Positions 41,255-53,771 are shown, numbered from the stretch's first letter. The stretch: 64,000 nt of DNA from Dactylonectria macrodidyma (GCA_020744425.1 JAGMUV010000002.1:4632501-4696500); one strand, 5' to 3'. A program made the numbers and translations. Notes: a model not told the origin generated them from the sequence alone.

Positions 41255-43952
41255 TACTCGTGGGCGACGTTGTCGGGCTGGTCATGTCCATCGTCGACAT
41301 CACCAAGAAGCTCGTCGTCTATCTCAACGATGCACGAGCATGCGGCAAAGACATGAGCGCCATGATGGTTGAGGTGCGCTGCGCATCAGGCATGCTGCAG
41401 AGTCTGGCGGAGCTAGCAAAGCTGGACGATTCATGGGTGCGAACGCTACATACTCTCGCAGGCGACGCAGGGCCGTTGCAGCAGGCAAATGATATAGTCC
41501 AGGAACTCGAGCGCAAGCTGAAACCCCAGCATGGGATGGGCAAGCTTGCCAAGGCGTTGGTTTGACCCTGGCAGAAGGAGGATGCTGTTTTGATGCTCAA
41601 GACGATGCAGGAGTTGAGTTCCGTCTTTTCGTTGGCGCTGCAATGTGATCATTTGTCCGTGTCTCACTCACCCGTCCTAGGAGATTGTCATTAACGAGGG
41701 CTTCAGTGATCTTTCACGGGCTATCAAGGACGACATCGGGGCTATTCAACGAAACTTATAAGTAATATACAAGACTCATCAAGGTGAGAACAAATATCAG
41801 TGGGCTCACCCAAAGCGTCCATAAAGGAGTATCTCGTCTCGGACAGGCTTCGCAACCGTCCACTCATTGGCGTGTTTCGGGTCCAGAGTGGTTTTGCCAA
41901 CGCTCTCATTGCGTCTGCATCGCTCCGCTATCTACTTACTTGCACAAAGGATATGAAAGCCAAGCCTCAGATAGTCACCGACAAGTTTCCACTCATTGAA
42001 TACGCTGCTAGGTTCTGGCCTAGCCACCTGCAGGTGCTACAGAATGGAAAATCTGACGGAGCCGCTGCTGAGCTGTCTGCAAGACTTCTCTGTGGTTCAC
42101 TACAGCTCAAAGACAAGGTTGCTTTCGACAATTGGATTTTTACCGCTCGCCCAGATCTGCCTTGGACTGGTTCGGCTGGGGCTGGTACAGCCATTGGAAC
42201 TCCTCTGTATTATGCCTGTCTTCTCGACCTTGTTGCTACTGCGAAACTGCTCCTCGAGAGAGGTTGCGATCCCAATGGTACAGGGAGATACGGGTCGTGT
42301 TTGAATGCTGCGATTTTACACAAAAGCGAAGAAATTATTCAAATGCTACTCACGGCTGGCGCTGATGTACGCGCTGCAGGCTGTGGCGGGATGTCAGTGG
42401 GCCTGGCAGTCAAGAGCGGTTCTGTTGCAGTGATGACACTATTGTTCGATCGCGGCGCTGAAGTTGGATGTTTTAGAAACTCTAGAGATACGCCACTACC
42501 TGTGGCCGCTAGAATTAGACACGAGGAACTAGTACGGCTTTTACTTGCCCAGGGCGCGAACCTCAACGCACAGAATAATAACGGCCATCGCCCCCTTCAG
42601 GTAGCAACCTTGTCAGGACGGACAGGAGTGGTCAACATCCTGGTGGACAATGGTGCTGATGTCATGGAACGCTTCGCTCGTAGCACCACGCTTCTTCATT
42701 CCGTCTCCTCTGCAGAGAAAGCCACGCGGCTTATCGAACCCGGGATCCCCATGGACAACCAAGACGATGACGGCTATAACCCCTCTGCACATGGCCTGTA
42801 GAGGCCATTGTTCCGAGGTGGTGAAGGTCTTGCTACAGCATTCTGCATCTGTGGACGCAAGATCCACAAGAGAGACACTGCTGCTTCTGGCGTCGAGCAA
42901 TCAAGATGACAAAGTGGCGAGACTCCTAGTAGAGGCCGGCGCAGATATCAACGCCCAGTCTCGGTTTGGAAAGAGTCCTCTAGATGAAGCGAAGGGACCT
43001 TGGAGCTCTGTTGGAAATGTTACCGAGGACAGGATGTCCATAACAGCATTCTTAGAGTCCCAAGGCGCGCGTCCAGGCATGATAGGACGACCGCCGACTG
43101 GTTCTTTTCCTGCAAGCAATCACTGGGTTTCCCTAATTACGCTTCTCAACTGGGTCGGCTCAACATGGTACCGCAACTAGAACAGTTGATGGGACGGGGA
43201 GAGGACAACAACGGTCGATCGCCGCAGTGGCAAGGCGGAACGGCACTACACTACCAAGCAAAGCAAGCACACTCTTGGGCCAGCGAGGGACAAAATCCGC
43301 TTATCTGGCTGGTCGAGAACGGCGCTGACATCTCTGCGCTCGACAGTGAAGGCCACACGGTGCTGATAGTGGCGATCCTGTTCAACCAGCCTGATAATGT
43401 GCTCACGCTAGCAGCAAGGCGCCGATCCCAATTTCGTCTGCTCGCACCATCACGCACCGTTGCATATCGCCATCAGGTCTTCTTCGCACTCGTTCCAGCA
43501 TCTGCTCAACCACAAGGCTGACCCCAACATTTCCGTGCCGTCATTCTTTGCTTCACATCGCGGCATGGGAGGCACAGGTCGACCTCGTGCGCCTACATCT
43601 GAAGTCGGGAGCCAACATAAACGCCGTGGATAACTACAATGGTACTGCTGTCCATGAGGTCGTCTGCTTCCGTGGGGTCAACCGACGGCAAGACGACTAC
43701 GTCGAGACGCTAAGAGTGCTCCTGGATGCGGGATTGGACCCGGAGGCGAGAATGGTGACTGGATATACGCCGCTGTTTCGGGCGTGTTACAATGGCCATC
43801 TCGGAATGGTCAAACTTTTACTTGAGAGAGGTGCTGACCCGAATGCCAAGTTGGCGAACGAGGACGAGGGCAGCACCCTGACGGATGTCGCAGCTGCCAA
43901 GGGGCACAAAGAGATTGCAGCGCTTTCAAGAGGCGTCAACAAATCTACATAG
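41255..43952 (+). pseudogene. Ankyrin-repeat protein of fungal STAND type, decayed and missing its NTPase core
   Basis: The first part (41255-41763) encodes a fungal NLR-type N-terminal region: GDVVGLVMSIVDITKKLVVYL, a helical stretch, and LERKLKPQHGMGKLAKALV. It is then broken by TGA near 41563 where family members have Trp (KAL-W-PWQKED). After QRNL and a TAA the frame resumes at SIKEYLVSDRL, the hinge normally found after a NACHT module, so the whole NTPase domain is absent. About ten ankyrin repeats follow (LLLERGCDPNG, LLTAGADV, LLLAQGANLNAQNN, LLVEAGADINAQS, LLLERGADPNAK) in at least four frame segments. One switch, near 42778, is explained by a single extra base: TATAACCCC in place of TATACCCC restores YTPLHMACRGH. 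No intact product is possible. Confidence 0.8.
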
Positions 43953-44305
43953 CAGTTTCATTCACGTGGTTTAAGTTTCGGCTTTTGATGACCGTCCTTC
44001 TCATGTGCTGCTTTAAAAAGTTGGCTGCAGTGTGTGGTAGGTTAAGCACCGGTCAGGGTCAGGAACAGGGTCGATAATATCTCGCATTGAAAATCAGGTT
44101 CCCGCCAAATCTTTGCCACAAACAATTGCAGAGTTCGGAATCACGTTTAATGGAGTCCCTGATTGGTTTGAACTGGTATATTGAAATGTGTATTTACAAA
44201 GGCTGGTGAATGAATGTCAAGACGCAACAGTCGAAGACGAAAAGTGCAATGAAACTGAGGAATCCAGATTGATTCTAGTAGACATTGCTCCCTTTCTCTT
44301 GCAAC
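43953..44305. other. Intergenic, convergent 3' regions
   Basis: 353 bp between the ankyrin pseudogene and the permease. Nothing was recognised. Confidence 0.3.
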
Positions 44306-45960
44306 TTAGACCGACCCTGAGTTGTCAGCGCAGCTCCACGCAGCTGACCCTCCAGACGCCTTGTACGAGTCAATGATATCTACTATGGATCCATATGTGC
44401 CGCCAATCATGAGGAACATTCCAGACACGATGACGAAGACGGACCAGGCGACCATCAAGCACCATCGAAGTGAGCGCTCGTCCTTGCCGGCGCTCCAGTT
44501 GTCATAAAGCCACATGCATCCGTACGGCTGGAACGACAAAACGGTGCCCAAGAAGGCGCCGATGAGGGAGACAAGACCACCGAAGACGGGGATGCCGCTG
44601 GCGATGCAGTAGGCGGCAATCATGATGAAGAACGTGCAGCCCAGCCATGAGCCCCAGTGCTGCATGGTGTTGGCGGTGAGATGCTTGGAGTTTCGGAGAG
44701 CTCGGACAAAGATGTACTTGGCGGCCACCTAGAATACTATTAGCGGTTGACAAGACCACCGGGCTGGAGATGAACTTACGTGACTCAAAAGTGTGGTGCT
44801 GACAATCAGACCAGGCAAAGCGAAACCATAGGCAACCTTCTTGACCATAGGTCCAGCGGAGCCAAGGGCAGGTGAAGAGACATATGAGCCGCAGAAGTAG
44901 TAGACGACGCAGCCGATAACAATGTAGACGATGGTAACGGTGGCCTGGCAGCACATAAGAGATCTGGTATAGAGGCGAGGGTCGCGCATCTCGGAGGCGA
45001 TGGAGAAGAAGGCGGGCGTGCCGGCGTAGGAGAAGACGATGGAGGAGATGGCGGAGATGGCCTTGGTGAAGGTGGGCGAGCCGATGATCTTGAAGTCGGA
45101 TTCCCAGTGGCCTGTTGTCGGTGCGGCGGAGGGGCGGTCTTGGATGCCAACGGCGATGGTGACAATCATGACTATACAGTGTTAGTTATTTCGAATGTCA
45201 ATTGCGGTTATGGGTCAAGACTCACTGGCTGTGAGAATAGCACCGACGCCAACCCAGGCGAGCCAGGTCAGACGGCCCAATGTGCGAATGCTGGAAAGCG
45301 AAAACGAGATAATAGCAGCAATGGCAACAAAGGCGGCAGTACATGTGCCGTGGTGTGATACAGCATTCAGGCCGATAGACACACTGAGCATACCGGATCC
45401 AGCAACAAAGATCCAAACTTCGCAATTCGGTTAGCCTCAGACCGACTTACACGATTAAATCGGGGGAAACACTTACACAGAACAAACGCAACAGCGAAAA
45501 ATTCGCGTCCGATGCGTCCAAACATGAGCTGTCCAGCGTCGTCAATGTTGTAAACCTCGCGATGCTTCAGCTTGAAGACACCAATCATGTAGTCGGACCA
45601 GGTGGTGACGGCGGCGATGACACATAGGCAGATGATGCCCGGGACGATGCCCAGCGTGTCGAAGGCGGCGGGAATTGACAGCACGCCCAGGCCGATCTGC
45701 GTCTTGAGCATCAGAGCGACGGTGCCCAGCCAGCCCACCTAATAGAGTACAATCGTTAGTGGAGGTGTCCCCCAAGATGGAATTGCTTGTTACGTTATGG
45801 TAGAGGGGAAACCCACATCGCGATAATTGGGCCCGTCTTCGGTGATGGTGCCGAAGACGGCATCGTGGGCGTGTGAAGGGTCGTCGTAGACATCGCCGGT
45901 TTGAAGCTCTTGTTGGCCCAAGGCCTTGGAGTCGCTTTGGTACTTTTCCGAGTCCGACAT
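44306..45960 (-). CDS. Amino-acid permease, AAAP family (Mtr-like)
   Basis: Five exons: 45960-45817, 45738-45477, 45417-45226, 45171-44780 and 44728-44306. The introns are 78, 59, 54 and 51 nt, giving 470 residues. The start MSDSEKYQSDSK is hydrophilic. Membrane segments begin with VGWLGTVALMLKTQIGLGVLSIPAAF, typical of the AAAP/SLC36-38 class. Others include LFWIFVAGSGMLSVSIGLNAVSHHG, AISSIVFSYAGTPAFFSIASEM and FFIMIAAYCIASGIPVFGGLVSLIGAFLG. The pattern matches fungal neutral amino-acid systems such as Neurospora Mtr. It is probably a proton-coupled uptake carrier in the plasma membrane; its specificity is not readable. The first donor is GTGGGT. An ATG at 46020 is in frame but starts in likely leader sequence. 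It is preceded by an unusually long gene-free stretch. Confidence 0.88.
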
Positions 45961-48900
45961 TGTGATATAAGGAATGAGTTGAGTTTCCAAGAGAGGAGTA
46001 GATGGGTTTCTGGATATCAAGCTAGCCGGGCACCAAAGCCCTTTTATGCTCTCGCGTCCGTCTAGGAGTCTGTCTAAGCCTCTAGGGGGAGGTGATGCGG
46101 AGGAGGCTAGGAGTCCATGGGCACCGGGCCATTATGGGGTAGGTGCCAACTGATACGGCGAAGCCCTGGAAATGTTCTCTAGGATTGCCTGTTTCGGGTT
46201 AGTGCACGGGGGTTCCACTTGGGGGAGAAAAAATACGGAGGTTTAATGATGGTGTCGTTCGCTCCGGACTACCCCATACATCTCCAGCTTCTGGATGGTC
46301 GGGGGTGGCCAATTGATGACGCATTTGGGACCCGTTGAGAAACGCAAAGCGAATTCTATAATACGCCGTTGCAGAATTTGATCGTTTGCAAAGCCAATTC
46401 TTGCATTCATCGTGTAACGTTGTTGCTTAGAGTCTGAAAAACTCTTCCCCAAGTTCAGCCTCCGCCATAACCTTCCCTCCCTTCAGACTCACCTCGGTCC
46501 GCCGGCCACGCCGTGCAGACAAAACTCGGGGAGGACGGAAAGTGGAAACTTGGGTTTAGGTCCCGCCCCCGCAGATAATCACTGATAGGAAATCCCCCAT
46601 AACATAACAAGGTGTCCCATCAACGCGTCACCGTGGTTTTGTGGCGCGTTTGCCAGCATATCGTCTGATGGGGCAAAGAGACCCATTCGGGGAGATATCA
46701 CTCACACCGGGGGCGGTGGATTAACCCAGACAACTCGATAAAGGGCAACCCATACAAGCTCAAACACGTTATTCCACGGCACCCCGAGCTTTCTTCAATT
46801 ACGGGATTGCCGGGGGGCAGAAAAGCATGGACGGTTACACTTTGCGTGCGAACAACTAGATCGGGCTGTCTACCGACCATCGGGACCGTGTCCGGGTGGC
46901 AATAACCACACCACGCAACGGAGATGCCCTGGATTGACATTGATTACTTGGAACAAAAGATCTCCACAGGTGAGACTCTCGGACCAAGTGCGCGCTGATC
47001 CATTTTTTATTCCAGCTTACCACCTTCCTATCACTAGCGGTTGGTGAAACGAGCAGGAAGGGAGAGCAAAAAAAAAACTGGAAAAAGTTAGTCACGGTAT
47101 CCGTCGCCAGTATGGGGACAATTGAGTAATGGCTTCAATCAGGCGAGAAATGCCCCACGGAGGGGGGGGCAAGGGTTAGCCAAGCCGATGGAAAGCCCGA
47201 CGCGGAATTTAAATGTCTCATGGTATTTTATTCTTCAGATGGAATTTGACCTGTTCTTTTCAGAGTCTCGATCATTCTTGCTTCGAGGGGGGGCGAGAAA
47301 TGGCTTGCACTACGTAGTGGCGTTTGTACCGTCTTTCTTTGCCGAAACGGCGTCGGATGCGGCTGAGATGGAAGACAGACCGGCCGGGCTTGTCACGGTG
47401 ACGTAGGGCTCAAATCCTCGAGTCATTTCTTCCGCGCCGGCTTGCTCCTGGGATCGGCGCGGCTACGCTAACCTCATTTACTCTCATTTTGCCTCCCCTC
47501 TTCGGCGGCGTTGATCCCGTTGGCCAGGCCTTGATCCCGTCAACCTGGCCATGCTTTCGGCCCCCCGGACCCCCGGAGAACCTTTGATCTCCCCTGTCGA
47601 ACTCGGCTCATGTCGACCAAATGCATCATCTGGCATGGCAGAAGCTTAGCCTGGTCGGACGTCATGCAAAGAAGCTGAGTGGCCCTCCCCATTGCATTCC
47701 CCATGCCATCCCTGCTGGGAGCCCGCTATGGTCTCCAATCGCAATCAAAATCGCGGACACCTGCCAGTCTAGAATCCCAGATATCCGTGCACTCGAGACG
47801 TACGTTTTATCAGGGGAACTGCAATCGCTTTCAGAAAAAATCCCTATCTCGGGCCGTTATTCTGGGAGCGGGAATATCCCTGATGATAATGCGCGACCTC
47901 ATGCTAAGCCATCATGCGGGACTCCAATGCGGGCGTTACAATATGGAGGCGGTGCGAGTGATATGACAGGTTTAACCATGTCAGCGCCAGAGCAAATTTC
48001 TGATGAGCTTGGATACATTTCGTCTGCCTAATTGATGCGGTTTTGGGGGAAGGAAGTTCCGGCCGCGGTCTCGATCACCTTTCTTCCGTGGCTCGCCTCA
48101 CCATCAACATCATGATACTCGCAGGAACCGCCCGGGTTCTCCATTAACACCGTAACCGAATTCGAATGCGAAGATCACAACCAAGAATCGAATGATGGGC
48201 AAATTGGCGCAGTCTCTGTGTTCCACCATCCTCGAGAACTCGACACTCCTACTTCCGCGTCCATCGCAAGAGCATGCAACTCCCGATCCTTCGAAGAAAC
48301 CACAACAGTCCGCGATCGAATCAGACACATACTAGGAGCGACTCCTATAAGAGAACAGGAATCAAATCAATACTAGGGTTGGAAGATGGAACTAGTCCTT
48401 CATCAATCTGGTTGATTTTTCAGTCTGCGATTGAGGATAGTTCCGCCGCGGGAACGGACCTTGTTCCACGTCTAAGCAGAAACCTGCGAATGAGCTATCT
48501 TCGCGAGGCATTAATTAGGCTCCTTGTTGAGAATACTTGGCATACAACGGGATTGGCATCTACAAAGTGACGCAATAATCCATAGTCGGCAGTGATCCCG
48601 ATTCTATCAACCACAATCCGGATTCAACACACGGGCCCACCACCATCATGACAACAGCCATTGTCATCCTGGCACCCAGCAGCAACTCGCCCTTGGATGG
48701 AGCGGACAGCAAATACTATACTTATCCTGGCACATCCCATTGACCCAAGCCTTGGTGTTGAGTAACACCACCAATTGATTCATAGCCGATACCTCGGGTA
48801 GCTAAGCCGCGTCGGCAATACAGGCCGTCTGTAAGCCTAGCCTGACGATGCCCGAACATCCTACATATGGGATGTGCGTCCTGCACGCCAAGCGCCATCA

Positions 48901-50191
48901 AGGGCTGAGCATAGTTCGAGCTCCGCACACTCCGCACTCCGCACTTTCCCCCGGGTTTGGTTTCTGTCTTTCTCCAAAGCTCCCCATTTCTTCTCCAAGT
49001 TTTTACATTGCATAATGGAGCAATTGACCCCATCACGTAAATCCCAAGGGCCTAGACACAGCCCACACCCCGTGCGTGGATGGCCAACGGTGGCTCGACA
49101 TTGGCCACGTCGTGACACATCGATACACCGCAACGCCCCGTTCTGGGTGCGCGGGGAAATTGATCCTGGTCAAGAGGACGCTAGCTCGCCTCTCGCAAAA
49201 ACACGAGACAATTCGCTTGTCATCGGGCATTAGGGAGCGCGGGACGAGGCGTCAGGGGTTTCGTCTAGCCATAAGCCGAGCGAAGGGAATGTGCTTTCCG
49301 CTCGGTCCAGCTGCCTAACATCGGTTTTGCCACGAATATGCGGTGGTGCGAACCACCAGGGTCGTCTTTTTGTTTCTCGGTTACTGGCGTGCCGGACTGT
49401 GAGCTGAGATGTCTTGAACTCGTTGGGCATCGAAGTACGTAAGAACGGGCAGTTCGTAATTGTAACATCTTGGTGTCATTCATGACAAACGCGAGATTAG
49501 TATGCACGGTGCGTGGCATTTTTTCAGCAGGCAGCAAAATGTCCCTCGGTCGGTCAACATCACGCTGCATGTGATATTCGTCTTGCAATTTTTGGGTTAG
49601 GGAAAAGATTTCATGATTCTCCAGGTCGGTCGTATATGATATTATCTAACTATCTGGAATACCCAACTGTATCTGCATCGAAGCGGAGCCGCACAGGGGT
49701 TATGTCTTGGTAGTCATAGCCTTTGGGTCGGTTGCTGAGTGCCGGTTAGCCTAAGCGAAGGCCAAGATGTACATGTCTAGGGTAAGTTGCAGCACTAACG
49801 ACTTTTGAGAGAGCATGGCGGAGTTTATGATTGATGAAGCCTATCAATTATTATTCAACGTGTCCATGTTTACTTGTCGAGTCAAATTAGTAGTTAGAAG
49901 TGAGTTTTGCCGGGTGTGGCAGCGTAGGGAGCATCTGAATGCCTGTGAACCGTGATAAGACTACGACGTCTGCTTGGCTTGGCTGTTGTACTCCGTAGTG
50001 AATCCGAAATAACTTATGATCTTGAGGAAGGCCAGTCATTATATAAGCATACACGTGATATTCAACTCAACACCCATCAACTTCTACATCCGTGCATATC
50101 GAGAAATCACCTCCTCGTCGAGGGTGGCTGAGAAATTGAGTAGGTACTACGAGATGGAGCGTCATTACTATCTATAACCTGAGCTCCAACC
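45961..50191. other. 4.2-kb stretch without a recognisable gene
   Basis: This lies between divergent genes, the permease (minus) and the zinc-cluster regulator (plus). Open frames of 65-136 codons on both strands (for example 47621-48031 plus and 49265-49588 minus) show no domain and overlap each other freely. Base composition is fairly rich in G and C with GGGGG/CCCCC runs around 46500-47600, unlike the AT-rich spacers elsewhere. It could hold long regulatory regions, a non-coding RNA or old decayed genes. I cannot support any of these. Confidence 0.45.
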
Positions 50192-52237
50192 ATGGCATCG
50201 CACCAAACACGTGCTATCACTCGAAACCGGGATCGTCTCGTCTGCACCGAATGCCGCCGCCGCAAGCTGAAATGCGATCGATCAACGCCGTGTAGCAGCT
50301 GCGTGAGACGGGGAGTCTCGTCGTCGTGCGCATATCAGCCATCTAGCCGCCTCTCGGAAGACGAGCGGCAGCGACGTGTCCATGCCGAGGAACGACTGGG
50401 GCATCTTGAGAAGCTCGTGCAGCAGTTGGCGCAGCAGCAGTCCGAGGCTGCCTCCGTCTCGTCTGGCCCTTCGTCACTTGGTGGTGCCGGGTTATCTGGA
50501 CCCGAGCCATCTGCAAGTTCATCGAGCAGAGCACCGCCCGACCCAGCATCGGATGAGCTCATCTACAATGGCTCAACCCACTGGTCAGCCATGCTCCAAG
50601 ACATCCAGGCTGTGCGGTCCGCGATGGCTATCGAGGATGCCGAGGTCGAACCTCCGGACCGGACTGCTGATGCCGGAATCGGTATCCTCTTCGGGGCCGT
50701 TCCCTCCGCCCAGCTTACCATTTCCGAAGTTCTCTCCCAATATCTCCCACCTCGACCCGAAACGGACCGCTTGACATCGGCCTATTTTCGACACAAGGCC
50801 ATTGCCGCGCCGTTCATTCATGCTGCTCAGTTTCAACGTCTCTACCAGGCCTTCTGGACCTCCCCAACCAACGCGCCTCCGCTATGGACAGCTCTCCTCT
50901 TTTCTATCTGCCAGATTGCCTCCAACTCTCTCACCTCCCGCAGCTTAGGCGCCACGGATCCAGACTCGCCACCAAGCACCTGCTTCTCTCTGGCATCCGC
51001 GCATTGCCTCTCCCTTGGCAGTTATTTCCGCCCTCAACCTTTCGCTGTCGAGGCTCTTCTGCTCTTCGCCCAGGCTCAATGCATCACTTCTCTCGAGCTA
51101 TCTCCGGATCTAGGGCCGCTCTTTGGCTCACTCATCCGTCTCGCCACGCAAATGGGTTATCACCGGGATCCGGATGTGCATGCGCCTGGCAAGTTCACCC
51201 CCTTCGAGGCTGAGATGCGCAGAAGGACTTGGTCGCTGGCCATGCAACTCGACTTGATGGTAGCATTTCATCTAGGGTTGCCAAGTAGCGTGCAGTTTCC
51301 GACATGGGATACCAAGGCGCCACGAGCTGTTATGAGTACTGATTTTCGCGAAGACATGGCAGAACTGCCACCGGAGAGGGAGGACGTGACGGATATCTTG
51401 TTTTACGTGGTGAAGCATCGGTTTATGGAAGTGTTTGAGAAGATACTTAGGCATGCATTGACGCTAAAGCCTAAGTGTGTTGATCATGGTCCTGAACAGC
51501 TGAAAGAGGAGGAGAAGCTCACTGCGCTGGACGAGGAGATATCTCAGGTGTATGCGTCTATACCCGAAGACCTGCGGCCTAGAGAAATGGCTGACTCTAT
51601 CGTTGATTCGCCTTGGACCATCGTCACCCGGCTATGCGTGTCGAACCTGTACAACAAGTGCGTTTGCGTCCTACATAGACCGTACGCAGTCCTGGGGAGA
51701 CCGCAGAGCGTCTCGGCGTGCTGGACGGCTTCGAAAGCTATCGTGCGGGACATGATAAAAGTGTACAACGAATTCGTCCCGGGTGGGCAAATGGAGACAG
51801 AGATGTGGTTCACGAGCAGTCTCACTTGGCACGATTTCCTCATCGGCGCTACGGCTTTCTGCTTGGCGCTCTGCAAGTTGAAAGAGGATGGTGAGCAGGC
51901 TTTGAGTGGGGATGTCGAGTTGCTTGCGGGGGCGGGGGGCATCTTCGCCGAGCAGGCGTCGAAGAGGGCAAAAAATACTGGGAGGGTTGTCGCCGTTATT
52001 GACGCTACGATCCGCCATGTTGGGAGTCGAGAGGCGGCTTCAAGTCGGAAGTCTGCGCCACTGGTAACGGATTCAGCACTTGATGTAGTTATGGTATCTG
52101 ACGGCCTTGGAGCTATCTCCCAGAACGGGAATTTAGAAGGAGATTGGGCATTTGGAGACTTCTCGGCCGTAGCCACGCCTATGGAGGACGCAACATGGCA
52201 GTATCTGGAGCAATTCATAGATCTTGAGCCTCAATAA
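50192..52237 (+). CDS. Zn2Cys6 transcription factor with fungal-specific middle region
   Basis: Intronless, 681 residues. The zinc cluster is at residues 18-46: CTECRRRKLKCDRSTPCSSC followed by VRRGVSSSC (spacing 2-6-5-2-8). A short coiled coil follows (EERLGHLEKLVQQLAQQQ, about 67-84), then a serine-rich linker. The middle homology region (about 170-420) includes YFRHKAIAAPFIHAAQFQRLYQAFW, LIRLATQMGYHRDP and FEAEMRRRTWSLAMQLDLMVAFHLGLPSSV, standard landmarks of the fungal-specific transcription factor domain. It is nuclear and probably binds CGG-type half sites as a dimer. The nearest enzyme is the SDR 366 bp downstream on the same strand. A regulatory link is possible but unproven. Confidence 0.9.
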   Translation: MASHQTRAITRNRDRLVCTECRRRKLKCDRSTPCSSCVRRGVSSSCAYQPSSRLSEDERQRRVHAEERLGHLEKLVQQLAQQQSEAASVSSGPSSLGGAGLSGPEPSASSSSRAPPDPASDELIYNGSTHWSAMLQDIQAVRSAMAIEDAEVEPPDRTADAGIGILFGAVPSAQLTISEVLSQYLPPRPETDRLTSAYFRHKAIAAPFIHAAQFQRLYQAFWTSPTNAPPLWTALLFSICQIASNSLTSRSLGATDPDSPPSTCFSLASAHCLSLGSYFRPQPFAVEALLLFAQAQCITSLELSPDLGPLFGSLIRLATQMGYHRDPDVHAPGKFTPFEAEMRRRTWSLAMQLDLMVAFHLGLPSSVQFPTWDTKAPRAVMSTDFREDMAELPPEREDVTDILFYVVKHRFMEVFEKILRHALTLKPKCVDHGPEQLKEEEKLTALDEEISQVYASIPEDLRPREMADSIVDSPWTIVTRLCVSNLYNKCVCVLHRPYAVLGRPQSVSACWTASKAIVRDMIKVYNEFVPGGQMETEMWFTSSLTWHDFLIGATAFCLALCKLKEDGEQALSGDVELLAGAGGIFAEQASKRAKNTGRVVAVIDATIRHVGSREAASSRKSAPLVTDSALDVVMVSDGLGAISQNGNLEGDWAFGDFSAVATPMEDATWQYLEQFIDLEPQ

Positions 52238-52602
52238 AATAGACAAGTAGAACAGGAAAACACGCTTGAGTGAATGACTACACTCGTAGAGTTCAGCGCA
52301 ACTTACAGAAACCAACCTCCTAGCCGCATTCGGACTTTAGAGCGAGTATGGGTGGAGCGGAGATAGCGGCCGAGAAATCGAGGACGCCAGGCATTCAATG
52401 ACGGGGCTAACTCTACCGGCCGAGACCAGCACCTTTACTCCGCGAGGTGTATTCAAATATGAAATACATATATATATATATTTATATATACAGCCTTTTC
52501 TCACTTTTGATGTTTACTCTACCATTTAATCAGACCCATGAACACTAACTCATTAATCGAATATAATACTGTCTATACCAAATCAATTCCACATAGCTCA
52601 CA
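52238..52602. promoter_or_regulatory. Upstream region of the SDR gene
   Basis: 365 bp. It contains an AT dinucleotide run (TATATATATATATTTATATATA) around 52469-52490, about 110 bp before the SDR start. Confidence 0.4.
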
Positions 52603-53415
52603 ATGGCCCCCACTACCAAAACTGTCTTCATCACCGGTGCCAACACGGGCATAGGCTACCAAATCATCCGTGCCCTCGCGGCGTCTACCTCGGCCTACAC
52701 GATCCTCCTTGGCAGTCGTTCTCTCGAGAAAGCCGAGGCTGCGATCCAGTCTCTGGCTGCAGAGTTCCCCTCGACCAAAAGCAATGTCGTCCCTATCCAG
52801 ATTGACATCGAGAATGACGCTTCCATCAACGCAGCCTTCAAGAGCATCGAGACCGAGTACGGTTGCTTGGATGCCCTTGTCAACAACGCTGGCGCTCAGT
52901 TTGACCAGCAGCTCACGGCCGGCAAGATGACGATGCGCGAGGTCTGGGATGCCTCGTGGCGCGTCAACACGACGAGCACGCATGTCATGACACACACTTT
53001 TGCTCCCCTGCTCTTGAAGTCATCCGACCCACGGCTGCTGTTCGTCACAAGTGGCATGTCTACTCTCCAAGACAGCGACAACCGTGAGCTGGCGGTGAAC
53101 AAGATCCCCGGACCCGGATGGCCGAAGCAAGGACTGGCAGCAGTAGCCGGCATCCCGGCCTACCGGAGCAGCAAGACGGGCATGAACATGATGATGCGGG
53201 AGTGGCATCGCCTGCTGAACGCCGATGGAGTCAAGGTGTGGTGTATCAGCCCTGGGTTTTTGGCCACGAACTTGGGCGGGAACCAGGACGCCAACAAGCA
53301 GTTTGGAGCCCAAGACCCGGCTTTGGGAGGAACCTTTATTCGGTCTGTGTTGGAGGGTGAGCGCGATGGTGATGTTGGAAAGGTTGTGTCGAGAGCTGGT
53401 GTTCAGCCTTGGTGA
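52603..53415 (+). CDS. Short-chain dehydrogenase/reductase
   Basis: Intronless, 270 residues. A Rossmann start (KTVFITGANTGIGYQIIRAL) gives the TGxxxGIG cofactor motif at residues 12-18. NNAG is at about 93-96, and the catalytic Tyr and Lys are in AYRSSKTGMNM (YxxxK). The string WCISPGFLATNLGG fits the loop after beta-6. It follows the classical SDR pattern; an Arg-type residue after the second strand (GSRSLEK) suggests NADP(H). Its substrate is unknown; similar fungal proteins are often labelled carbonyl or NAD(P)-binding reductases. Downstream of the zinc-cluster regulator. Confidence 0.9.
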   Translation: MAPTTKTVFITGANTGIGYQIIRALAASTSAYTILLGSRSLEKAEAAIQSLAAEFPSTKSNVVPIQIDIENDASINAAFKSIETEYGCLDALVNNAGAQFDQQLTAGKMTMREVWDASWRVNTTSTHVMTHTFAPLLLKSSDPRLLFVTSGMSTLQDSDNRELAVNKIPGPGWPKQGLAAVAGIPAYRSSKTGMNMMMREWHRLLNADGVKVWCISPGFLATNLGGNQDANKQFGAQDPALGGTFIRSVLEGERDGDVGKVVSRAGVQPW

Positions 53416-53771
53416 ATCAATCATCAAGACGTGAACTACTTTGTTGGAAATTGGCTACAATAGTAATAAGGCTCAACACCAGAGCTTAAAATTACAGCAA
53501 CTCAAATTTTCGAAATACGTGCTGCATCAAGCATACCTCCCTGCTCCAACATCCCTTTGGGATGTCTTGATTAGGTGGAAAAGCTAAATCTTGGGAAAGC
53601 TTAAACGTCTAAGAGGATATAAGCCTTGCGAGGACTATCCGCTCGCAATTCCTACCAATCATGCCAGAAGTTGGATTGTACCTCGCCGATAAATGTGATT
53701 TCTTTTAGCTTTGTGTCAACAACTCACCCAGCGCGGGCAGCAGTAACCCAAAACCTCACCAATCCTCCAAC
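53416..53771. other. Intergenic
   Basis: 356 bp between plus-strand genes. Nothing was recognised. Confidence 0.3.

Noticed and set aside
47621..48031. 136-codon plus-strand frame in the 4.2-kb gap
   Set aside because: Overlapped by another plus-strand frame of similar length, with no family resemblance in either.
52469..52490. AT dinucleotide run
   Set aside because: Too short and simple to call a mobile element; noted only within the SDR upstream region.
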